Shown here: positions 46,972-54,174 of the stretch, in pieces
Position numbering within the stretch: position 1 is the stretch's first letter
Layout: each line of letters opens with the position of its first letter
From: Bacteroidota bacterium
GTDB taxonomy: Bacteria > Bacteroidota > Rhodothermia > Rhodothermales > JANQRZ01
Length of the DNA: 64,000 nucleotides
Direction: 5' to 3'
Assembly: GCA_038746285.1 (NCBI GenBank)
Contig: JBCDKT010000017.1
Coordinates: 1-64,000 of the forward strand
Notes under the pieces: model-generated
What the model was told of the DNA's origin: nothing
What the model saw: the letters and a program-made list of their open reading frames with translations, nothing else
Databases searched by the model: none
Position numbers and translations under genes: made by a program

Positions 46972-46985
46972 GGAACGCTCGGTCC
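46972..46985. promoter_or_regulatory. Second putative TetR site upstream of the tetR gene
   Basis: GGAACGCTCGGTCC matches the GGAA-N6-TTCC pattern of 46311-46324 with two changes. It is 21 bp before the tetR start, fitting autoregulation. Confidence 0.4.
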
Positions 46986-47084
46986 GATGCGAGGTTCAGG
47001 GCGCTTCGGGGCTGACGAGGTGCTGTCACTCGGGCGGCGTACCTTCACCCGACTCTCGACCCTAGACTGCCTGACCTCCCGACC

Positions 47085-47675
47085 GTGATCACCTACGTCT
47101 CCGGCACGCTCGCCGCCAAGTCGCCCACCGACGCCGTCGTCGACGTGCAGGGCATCGGGTACCACGTCCTGATCCCGATGTCGTCGTTCGAGAAGCTGCC
47201 GGCGGCGGGCAAGCCGGTCAAGCTGCTGACGCATCACCACATCCGGGAAGACGCCGAGACGCTGTTCGGCTTCGCCACCGACGCCGAGCGGACGCTCTTC
47301 CGCACCCTCGTCGGTGTCTCGGGCGTCGGGCCGAAGCTGGCGCTCGCGGCGCTGTCGGCGATGTCGCCCGAGGCGCTGCGCGACCACATCTTGGAGGGCG
47401 ACGCGAGCGTGCTCACCCGCATCCCCGGCGTCGGCAAGAAGACCGCCGAGCGGCTGGTCGTCGAACTGAAAGACCGGCTGGCGAGCCTCGACGGGTTCGA
47501 GGGCGCGACGGCCGTCGGCGGCGACGGCACGGCGAGCGTCCGGGCCGACGCGCGCGCCGCGCTCGAGTCGCTCGGCTTCGCCCGCGCCGAGGCCGAGAAG
47601 CGCATCCGCAAAGCGCTCCGCGACCACGACGGCGCGGTGACGGCCGAGGAGCTGATCCGCCTCGCGCTGCGGTAG
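47085..47675 (+). CDS. ruvA: Holliday junction branch migration protein RuvA
   Basis: 196 residues from GTG at 47085. The OB-fold start ITYVSGTLAAKSPTDAVVDVQGIGYHV, the helix-hairpin-helix motifs VSGVGPKLALAAL and IPGVGKKTAERLVVEL, and the C-terminal domain III (ALESLGFARAEAEKRIRKAL) are all present. It recruits RuvB to Holliday junctions. ruvB and ruvC are not in the window. Confidence 0.95.
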   Translation: MITYVSGTLAAKSPTDAVVDVQGIGYHVLIPMSSFEKLPAAGKPVKLLTHHHIREDAETLFGFATDAERTLFRTLVGVSGVGPKLALAALSAMSPEALRDHILEGDASVLTRIPGVGKKTAERLVVELKDRLASLDGFEGATAVGGDGTASVRADARAALESLGFARAEAEKRIRKALRDHDGAVTAEELIRLALR

Positions 47676-47689
47676 GGCGAGCGAGTAGC

Positions 47690-47786
47690 GCGGAGGAACG
47701 GAAGCGGAGACGAGAACGGGTACGGTTAGCCCAGCGGTGAGTCCTGCGTTCTTCCGCTCTTCCCACCCTCCGCTCCTCCTCTCTTA
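47690..47786. repeat. Intergenic purine/pyrimidine inverted repeat (ruvA-response regulator)
   Basis: GCGGAGGAACGGAAGCGGAG-type words on the left face CTTCCGCTCTTCCCACCCTC and CCGCTCCTCC on the right, leaving the rest of the 186-bp gap for the regulator's promoter. Confidence 0.55.
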
Positions 47787-47861
47787 ACGCTCCCGTAAAG
47801 CGAGGGTATACCGAAGGCCCTACCTTAAAGGCTGGCCCCCCTCTCACCTTTCCGCCCTGCC

Positions 47862-48584
47862 GTGGCCGATCCCTCGTTCGACCTCTCCTCCGGGACCGTC
47901 CTGCTTGTGGACGACGAAGAGGACCTCCTCGACCTCCTCTCGTACGCGCTCGAGCGCGAGGGCTTCGACGTGCTGACGGCGCGGGACGGCGTGGAGGCGC
48001 TGCGCGTCGCCAAAGCCGAGCGGCCGGACCTCGTCGTGCTCGACATCATGATGCCGAGGATGGACGGCCTCGAGACCTGCCAGCGGCTGCGCGAGGACGC
48101 GACCCTCCGCCTCGTCCCGATCCTCATGCTGACCGCCCGCAGCGAGGAGCGCGACGAGATCCTCGGCCTCGACGCCGGGGCCGACGACTACCTCACCAAG
48201 CCGACCTCGCCGAGCCTCCTCGCCTCGCGCGTCCGCGCCCTCCTGCGCCGCAGCGAGCGTGCCGAGGCCGCCACCACGAGCCAGCTCCGCGTCCACGACC
48301 TCGTCATCGACCGCGACCGCTACCTCGTCACGCGGGACGCCGCCGGCGAGGCCGAGGAGTTCCGCCTGCCGCGTAAGGAGTTCGAGCTGCTCTTCTTCCT
48401 GGCCTCGCACCCAGGCAAGGTGTTCACGCGCGAAGACCTCCTCAACCACGTCTGGGGGCCGGACGTCTACGTCGTGGACCGGACCGTGGACGTGCACGTC
48501 CGCAAGATCCGCGAGAAGCTCGGCAGCGGGACGATCGAGACCGTCAAGGGCATCGGGTACAAGCTGGCCGAGTCGGTGGCGTAG
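47862..48584 (+). CDS. Response regulator, OmpR/PhoB family
   Basis: 240 residues from GTG at 47862. The receiver has the acidic DDEED, phosphoacceptor D61 in VVLDIMMP, T and K in LMLTARS and YLTKP. The C-terminal winged helix shows FRLPRKEFELLFFLASHPGKVFTREDLLNHVWG and VDVHVRKIREKLG. It pairs with the kinase gene 56 bp on. It resembles PhoB; whether it responds to phosphate is unknown. Confidence 0.93.
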   Translation: MADPSFDLSSGTVLLVDDEEDLLDLLSYALEREGFDVLTARDGVEALRVAKAERPDLVVLDIMMPRMDGLETCQRLREDATLRLVPILMLTARSEERDEILGLDAGADDYLTKPTSPSLLASRVRALLRRSERAEAATTSQLRVHDLVIDRDRYLVTRDAAGEAEEFRLPRKEFELLFFLASHPGKVFTREDLLNHVWGPDVYVVDRTVDVHVRKIREKLGSGTIETVKGIGYKLAESVA

Positions 48585-48640
48585 CTTCGGGCTTCTTCTA
48601 GCCCTGACGCCTCGTGGCCGCTGACGCCCCTGCCCCGCCT

Positions 48641-49723
48641 ATGTCCGACTCGCCCGTGCGGCGGGTCAACCGGCTCGCGCTCAAAACGGCTGTCGTCACC
48701 GGGGCCGTGGTGGCGGGCGTGGCGCTCGGCGTGGTGCTGGCGGGGATGCCGGAGGCGTGGGCACCGCCGCTCCTCGGCCTCGCCGCTGGCCTGGCGGCGT
48801 ACGGGGCGGTCCAGGTGCTCGTCGCGCGGCGGCTCGAACTCGCCCGGGCCACGCTCCGCTCGGCGCGCAAGCGGCGGTTCGACGCGCTCGGCCGGCTCCG
48901 GTCGCCGGAGGACCGGGACGAGCTCGACGCCCTGCTCTGGCAGGTCTACCGGGCTGGGCGCACGCTCCAGCAGGAGATCGAGCGGCTCGAGCGGCTCGAA
49001 GACTACCGGCGCGAGTTTCTGGGCAACGTCTCGCACGAGCTCAAGACCCCGATCTTCGTCATCTCTGGCTTCGCCGAGCAGCTCCTCGGCGGGGCGCTCG
49101 AGGACCCCGCCGTCAACCGCCGGTTCGTGGCCAAGATCGGGCGCAATGCGCAGCGGCTCGACAGCCTCGCCCGCGACCTGCTCGCGATTTCGCGGATCGA
49201 GAGCGGCGAGTTGACGATGACCCAGGCCGGGTTCAGCCTGAGCGCGCTCGTCGAGGACGTCGCCGAGTCGCTGGAGCCGGTGGCCGAGGCCGAAGAGGCC
49301 CAGATCCTGCGCCGCGTGCCGCCCGACCTGCCGCCGGTGACCGGCGACCGCGATCAGCTTCGGCAGGTGCTCGTTAACCTCGTCGACAACGCGCTCAAGT
49401 ACAACAACCCCGGCGGTCGCGTCGAGGTGGCCGCCCGCGCGACCGCCGAGGGCACGGTCCGCGTCAGCGTCGTGGACGACGGGATCGGGGTGGCGGCCGA
49501 GGAGATCCCGCGCCTGACCGAGCGCTTCTACCGCGTGGACCGGAGCCGGAGCCGGTCGCAGGGCGGCACCGGCCTCGGCCTGGCCATCGTCAAGCACATC
49601 CTCGAGGCGCACGGGCAGCGGCTCCGCATCGAGAGCCGCCCGGACTATGGCTCGTCGTTCTCGTTCCACTTGCCCCTCGGCGTCGCCGAACCCGTTTCTG
49701 AGGTACCAGGGCCCCTCGTTTAG
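48641..49723 (+). CDS. Sensor histidine kinase (PhoR-like)
   Basis: 360 residues from ATG at 48641 (a GTG at 48614 is possible). Two membrane helices at about 14-35 and 42-62 leave almost no periplasmic sensor, so it probably senses within or near the membrane. The H box FLGNVSHELKTPIF has H132; the N box LVNLVDNALKYNNPGG, G1 VVDDGIGVA and G2 QGGTGLGLAIVKHIL complete the kinase core. It phosphorylates the response regulator encoded upstream. Confidence 0.93.
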   Translation: MSDSPVRRVNRLALKTAVVTGAVVAGVALGVVLAGMPEAWAPPLLGLAAGLAAYGAVQVLVARRLELARATLRSARKRRFDALGRLRSPEDRDELDALLWQVYRAGRTLQQEIERLERLEDYRREFLGNVSHELKTPIFVISGFAEQLLGGALEDPAVNRRFVAKIGRNAQRLDSLARDLLAISRIESGELTMTQAGFSLSALVEDVAESLEPVAEAEEAQILRRVPPDLPPVTGDRDQLRQVLVNLVDNALKYNNPGGRVEVAARATAEGTVRVSVVDDGIGVAAEEIPRLTERFYRVDRSRSRSQGGTGLGLAIVKHILEAHGQRLRIESRPDYGSSFSFHLPLGVAEPVSEVPGPLV

Positions 49724-49799
49724 CCCCGGCTGGACCGGAACAAATGCGGGGTGCCGGGTTCCATCGCCTAACCTACACAGTACTTCGACGCCCGGACCC

Positions 49800-50273
49800 G
49801 TGAGCACGCTCTCCGACCTCATCAAACAAGACCGCTTCGCCTCGCCCGCCCACGAGGCGCTGCTCAGCGTGATGGTCACGCAGCCCTTCATCATGGGCCG
49901 GCTGGCTGACGTGATGAGCGAGCACGACCTGACGCCGGCGCAGTACAACGTGCTGCGTATCCTCCGCGGGTGCCACCCCGAGCGGGCGACCTGCAGCTAC
50001 ATCGGCGAGCGCCTCATGGACCGGACGCCCGACGTGACGCGCCTCCTCAACCGGCTCGGCACGGCCGGCTTCGTGGACCGCCGCCGCGCCGACCACGACC
50101 GCCGCGTCGTCGAGGTCTGGATCACCGACGAGGGGCTGGAGCGCCTGGCGAGGCTCGACCACCCCGTCGATGCCATGATGCACGAGCTAGCCAGCGGCCT
50201 CACCGACGACGAGCACCGGATGCTCTCGCACCTGCTGGAGAAGGTGCGGCAGGCCGCCGAGGTCCCGGCCTGA
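49800..50273 (+). CDS. MarR family transcriptional regulator
   Basis: 157 residues from GTG at 49800. The winged helix LTPAQYNVLRILRGCHPE, SYIGERLMDRTPDVTRLLNRL and the wing VDRRRADHDRRVVEVWIT are standard MarR. It likely represses nearby stress or efflux genes; there is no close target. It converges with the duplicated-domain secreted protein, six bases apart. Confidence 0.92.
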   Translation: MSTLSDLIKQDRFASPAHEALLSVMVTQPFIMGRLADVMSEHDLTPAQYNVLRILRGCHPERATCSYIGERLMDRTPDVTRLLNRLGTAGFVDRRRADHDRRVVEVWITDEGLERLARLDHPVDAMMHELASGLTDDEHRMLSHLLEKVRQAAEVPA

Positions 50274-50279
50274 GGAGGG

Positions 50280-51173
50280 TCACTTGGCCGGGGCCACTTC
50301 AGAGACGTAGACCGTCGCCTGCTGCGTCGCGCCGGCCTGGTAGGTGCCCACCCAGATGTTGTAGTTGCCCGCCATCGGCTGGGAAAGCTGGACCATCGGG
50401 TTCGAGCCAGTGGCGTCGTCGCTGCACACCCACGAGCCGTCGGGGAGGTTGACGAGCAGCGTCGTGTCCGACGCGGCACGGACGTAGATGTAGAGCGGAT
50501 AGGCTCCCGGCGTGAAGTTGAGGTCGAGGTCGGGCCGCTCCAGGTTGATGTAGCCCACGCAGCCGGCTCCGCTGATCGGGTTGGCGCTGCTGCCCCCGGC
50601 CTGGATCGTGTTCACCTGTGGGTCCGGCTGGAAGCCCGACGAGAGGGTCATCGTGCCGTAGAGCGGCTGCGCCCCGATGTTCGGCGACCCGGAGGACGCC
50701 GTCGCCTGGCGCGACCCGGCCTCGGTGATCGAGACGACGGCGTCGGACTGCGCGTTGGCGTTGTAGGTCGTCACCCAGATGTTGTAGTTGCCGCTCTGGG
50801 GCTCCGAGAACACGACGAGCGGGTCGCTGCCGTCGCCCCCGTCGTCGTCGCAGACCCACGAGCCGTCGGGCTGGTTGATGAGGAGGGCGGTGTCGGTGGA
50901 AGAGTCCACCGAGATCCGGAGCGGATAGCTGCCCGCCGTGTAGTTCAGGTCGAGGTCAGGGCGCTCCATGTTCAGGTAGCCTACGCAGCCGGCCCCGTTG
51001 ACCGGGTTCTCGCTCGTGCCACCTGCGACGACGCTGCTCCGGTGGGGGTCGGGCTGGAAGCCTGCGCTCAGCGTAACGGTCCCGTAGAGCGGCTGGGCGC
51101 TGATGTCCGGCTGGGCTACAGCCGGCGGGGCGAGGGCAACGAGCAGAGCGAGGGGAAGCGCGCGAGCGAGCAT
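50280..51173 (-). CDS. Secreted protein with two tandem homologous domains
   Basis: 297 residues. Signal peptide 1-21 (LLVALAPPAVAQ), then two copies of a ~130-residue unit (about 23-155 and 165-293). Each begins with AQPLYGT and shares GAGCVGYxNxERPDLDLN, PDGSWVC and GNYNIWV. The Cys pair in each unit (GCVGY, WVC) may form a disulphide. It resembles pre-peptidase C-terminal-like domains in being a beta sandwich with GNYNIWV-type strands. I do not recognise the full protein. Function unknown. Confidence 0.75.
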   Translation of the reverse strand: MLARALPLALLVALAPPAVAQPDISAQPLYGTVTLSAGFQPDPHRSSVVAGGTSENPVNGAGCVGYLNMERPDLDLNYTAGSYPLRISVDSSTDTALLINQPDGSWVCDDDGGDGSDPLVVFSEPQSGNYNIWVTTYNANAQSDAVVSITEAGSRQATASSGSPNIGAQPLYGTMTLSSGFQPDPQVNTIQAGGSSANPISGAGCVGYINLERPDLDLNFTPGAYPLYIYVRAASDTTLLVNLPDGSWVCSDDATGSNPMVQLSQPMAGNYNIWVGTYQAGATQQATVYVSEVAPAK

Positions 51174-51243
51174 AGCAGCAGTTAGCTTGGGGGAGGGCGA
51201 TAGCTCCTATATCAACCGGGCGGGCCCAGAATTTAAACGCAGT

Positions 51244-51273
51244 CGCCGCCCGATGCCGAAGCTCCGGGCGGCG
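51244..51273 (-). terminator. Hairpin downstream of ilvE
   Basis: Perfect 9-bp arms CGCCGCCCG and CGGGCGGCG with a 12-base loop, placed about 40 bp after the ilvE stop. On the minus strand it is followed by ACTGCGTTTAAATTC, a weak U-rich end. Confidence 0.5.
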
Positions 51274-51310
51274 ATGCGCAGGTCTAACGTACGCAAAAGA
51301 TGGGACGTGC

Positions 51311-52258
51311 TCAGGCGGCGACCTCCTCCGCCTCCGAGACGTGGCCCTTCGGCTCGACGAAGGTCATCCACTCGTCGTGGCTGGACCGCCCCTCGACTGC
51401 GTCGAGGTAAGCCGTCTGGAGCGTCTCCGTGACAGGGCCGCGGCGCCCCTGGCCGACCGGGATGTGGTCGACCGAGCGGACCGGGGTGACCTCGGCGGCG
51501 GTGCCGGTGAAGAAGAGCTCGTCGGCGATGTAGAGCGCCTCGCGCGGGATGAGCTTCTCCTCGATCTCGTAGCCCCGGCCCTGGGCCAGCGCGATGACCG
51601 TGTCGCGCGTGATGCCGGGGAGGACGGAGAGTCCGGTCGGTGGCGTGTAGAGCTTGCCGCGCTTGACGAGGAACAGGTTCTCGCCCGAGCCCTCGGAGAG
51701 CAGCCCGTCCACGCTGAGCGCGATCCCCTCGGTGAAGCCGTTCTTGACGGCCTCCATCTTGATGAGCGCCGCGTTGAGGTAGTTCGCCCCCGCCTTGGCG
51801 AGCGACGGCGTGGTGTTCGGCGCGTTGCGGTTCCACGACGAGACCTGCACGTCGACGCCCTGCTCGAGCGCTTCGGGGCCGAGGTACTTCCCCCACTCCC
51901 ACACGGCGACGACTGTTTCGACCGGGTTGTTGAGCGGGTTGACCCCCATCGGGCCGTGGCCCCGGAAGACGAGGGGGCGGAGGTAGCACGCGTCGAGGCC
52001 GCTCTCGGCGACGGTGTCGACGCACGCCTGGCACAACTCGTCGAGCGAGTAGGGAATCTCCATCCGGTGGATCTTGGCCGAGTCGACGAGCCGCTGCATG
52101 TGCTCTTCGAGCCGGAAGATGGACGGGCCACGCTCGGTCTGGTAGCAGCGGATGCCCTCGAACACGGAGGATCCGTAGTGGACGACGTGGGAAAGGACGT
52201 GGATGTTTGCGTCCTCGAAGGGGACGAGATCGCCGTTGAACCAGATCTTGTGTGGCAT
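51311..52258 (-). CDS. ilvE: Branched-chain amino acid aminotransferase
   Basis: 315 residues. PLP class IV enzyme that makes valine, leucine and isoleucine from their 2-oxo acids with glutamate. The start IWFNGDLVPFEDANIHVLSH, the RPLVFRG patch, K155 (the Schiff-base lysine in LAKAGANYLN) and EGSGENLFLV are family signatures. Length and motifs fit IlvE rather than 4-amino-4-deoxychorismate lyase. Confidence 0.95.
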   Translation of the reverse strand: MPHKIWFNGDLVPFEDANIHVLSHVVHYGSSVFEGIRCYQTERGPSIFRLEEHMQRLVDSAKIHRMEIPYSLDELCQACVDTVAESGLDACYLRPLVFRGHGPMGVNPLNNPVETVVAVWEWGKYLGPEALEQGVDVQVSSWNRNAPNTTPSLAKAGANYLNAALIKMEAVKNGFTEGIALSVDGLLSEGSGENLFLVKRGKLYTPPTGLSVLPGITRDTVIALAQGRGYEIEEKLIPREALYIADELFFTGTAAEVTPVRSVDHIPVGQGRRGPVTETLQTAYLDAVEGRSSHDEWMTFVEPKGHVSEAEEVAA

Positions 52259-52359
52259 GAGTGCTCGGTCGGGTGATTAAAGGACGCGCGGCGGAAAGAA
52301 GGGAGCCAAGATACTGAATCGCGGCCCGCCTCTTCAAGGTTTCGGAAGCGCTTCCGCTT

Positions 52360-52539
52360 CGGTGGGACGGAGGACTGGCGAGACGGAGGACGGTCAGGCG
52401 GCACCGGGGCGATGGCGACCGGCCCCCGTAGGGGCGTAGCATGCTCACCCCCAGCCCGGAGACGGCATCACCTCCCGGAGACGGCAGTCCTACCGTCCTC
52501 CGTCTTTTGTTCTCCGTCCTCTGCCCTACCGTCCCACCG
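52360..52539. repeat. Large imperfect inverted repeat in the ilvE-glycosyltransferase gap
   Basis: Outer arms CGGTGGGACGG (52360-52370) and CCGTCCCACCG (52529-52539) are perfect; inner words such as GACGGAGGAC and GTCCTCCGTC match as well. A GTAGGGGCG tract sits in the middle. The right half is inside the glycosyltransferase gene. Confidence 0.65.
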
Positions 52540-53226
52540 TTTCACCGGCACGGCGGCGTAGCGGGCGATCGTCCACAGGATTTTGGCCGACGCCTTCGCG
52601 GTGCCCGCGAGCGTGCCGGTAATCTTCGAGACGCCGATCCGGCGGCGGTACGAGACGGGCACCTCGGCGCAGCGGAGCCCGGCGCGGACAGCCTTGATCT
52701 GCATCTCGACGGTCCAGCCGTAGGTCGTGTCCTGCATCCCGAGGGCGAGGAGGTCGGCGAAGCGGATGGCGCGGAAGGGGCCGAGGTCGGTGAAGCGCGC
52801 GCCCCAGATCCAGCGCATGAGCGTGCACGCGATCCGGTTGCCGACGAGCGCCTGCGGCAGCATCGCGCCGGGCTCGCGCACGCCCGTCATCCGGGAGCCG
52901 ACGACGAAGTCGGCCGCGCCGCGCCGGATCGGGCCGAGGAGGCGGGTCATCTCGTCCGGGTGGTCGGAGTAGTCGCCGTCGAGGAAGACGACCACGTCCG
53001 GCTGCCGGGTCGTGGCGTAGGCGATCCCGCACAGGCAGGCCGAGCCGTAGCCTCGTCGCTCCTCGCGGAGGACCGTCGCCCCGGCGGCGCGGGCGTTGTC
53101 CTCGGTCTCGTCCGTCGAGGCGTTGTTGACGACCACGACCTCGTCGACGGCGTCGGGAATGTCGCCGATGACACGGCCGATGGAGCGGGCTTCGTTGAAG
53201 GCCGGGATGATGACGAGCGTGTGCAC
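52468..53226 (-). CDS. Family 2 glycosyltransferase
   Basis: 252 residues. VIIPAFNEARSIGRVIGDIP, the NNASTDETEDNA turn, DGD at 83-85 in FLDGDYSDHPDEM and the acceptor region GSRMTGVREPGAMLPQAL are those of dolichol-phosphate-mannose-synthase-like GT2 enzymes. No C-terminal membrane helices, so a soluble or peripheral enzyme. The last ~22 residues (AEDGEQKTEDGRTAVSGR) are encoded by the spacer palindrome and are not part of the usual fold. Confidence 0.88.
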   Translation of the reverse strand: MHTLVIIPAFNEARSIGRVIGDIPDAVDEVVVVNNASTDETEDNARAAGATVLREERRGYGSACLCGIAYATTRQPDVVVFLDGDYSDHPDEMTRLLGPIRRGAADFVVGSRMTGVREPGAMLPQALVGNRIACTLMRWIWGARFTDLGPFRAIRFADLLALGMQDTTYGWTVEMQIKAVRAGLRCAEVPVSYRRRIGVSKITGTLAGTAKASAKILWTIARYAAVPVKRWDGRAEDGEQKTEDGRTAVSGR

Positions 53227-53290
53227 GAGCGCAGGGCAGGGTGAGGCCGGAAGCTACCGCCCGCCGCACGTACCGTCCATCACGCTGCCG

Positions 53291-54109
53291 TCACTTCGCC
53301 CCTTGGGCATCGACGAAGCCGAGGGCCTCGACGATCCCAGGCGCGAGCGTCCAGCGGCTCGTGAACCGCGCCGCCGCGCCGACGAGTCCCAGCCCGCCCG
53401 TGACCGGGGCAGCCCGTCCGTCTACCACGTCGTAGGCGATCTCCAGCGCGAGCAACTCGACCTCGGCGCCGGGCTCGAAGCTCGACAGGACGGTGCCGGC
53501 GTCGCGGGAGAGGCTGAGGAGCACGCCGAAGCCGGCGTCCACGGGCTCGGCGGTGTCGTAGGCCACGTCGAACCGGCGTGGCTCTGCGCCCTCGGCCCGC
53601 ACGGTGTACGTGACCGCAATCGCACCCGGCACCTCGGCGGTCTCGATTCTCAGCACCTGCGACACGACCTCGTTGAACACGTCGGGGTCGTCCGGGCGCA
53701 GCGCGGGCTCGGACGGGAGGCGGACCTCGGCCGTCGTCGCTGCGCCGCCGGTGCGCCGGACGGCTTCGATCCGGTAGGCGCGCCCGGCGACGGGCTGGAA
53801 GTCGGCGACGAACACGGTGCCGGAGGCCCCCTCGCCGGGCAGGGCGAGCGAGTCGCGCCAGGCGAGGGTCGCGCCCGTCGTGAGGTCGGTCGAGGTCACG
53901 CGGGCGTCGTCGGTGCTCCCGCCCTCAGCCCGCGCCGTGATGAGCTGGAGGCGGACGAACTGCGTACCCGCCCGGGCATCGAGGAACCCGTAGAGCGCGA
54001 ACGTCTGGTCCGACTCTACGAACGGATCGAACGCGTCGGAGCACCCGACGAGAGGAGAGAGGAGAGCGACCAAGAAGAGAAGGAAGGAGAAGCGAAAGCG
54101 GGCAAGCAT
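53291..54109 (-). CDS. DUF4249-like lipoprotein
   Basis: 272 residues from ATG at 54109 with lipobox LVGCSD. The N-terminal DQTFALYGFLDA and the strand-rich body resemble DUF4249 lipoproteins, which are encoded beside TonB receptors in Bacteroidota. It follows such a receptor gene in the same direction. Probably on the outer membrane as a substrate-binding or accessory subunit. Confidence 0.7.
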   Translation of the reverse strand: MLARFRFSFLLFLVALLSPLVGCSDAFDPFVESDQTFALYGFLDARAGTQFVRLQLITARAEGGSTDDARVTSTDLTTGATLAWRDSLALPGEGASGTVFVADFQPVAGRAYRIEAVRRTGGAATTAEVRLPSEPALRPDDPDVFNEVVSQVLRIETAEVPGAIAVTYTVRAEGAEPRRFDVAYDTAEPVDAGFGVLLSLSRDAGTVLSSFEPGAEVELLALEIAYDVVDGRAAPVTGGLGLVGAAARFTSRWTLAPGIVEALGFVDAQGAK

Positions 54110-54174
54110 AGCTCGACCCCGGCCCTCGGTGTCTTCCATCCTTCCGCTCTTCCGGTCTTCCATGCTTGGCATCC

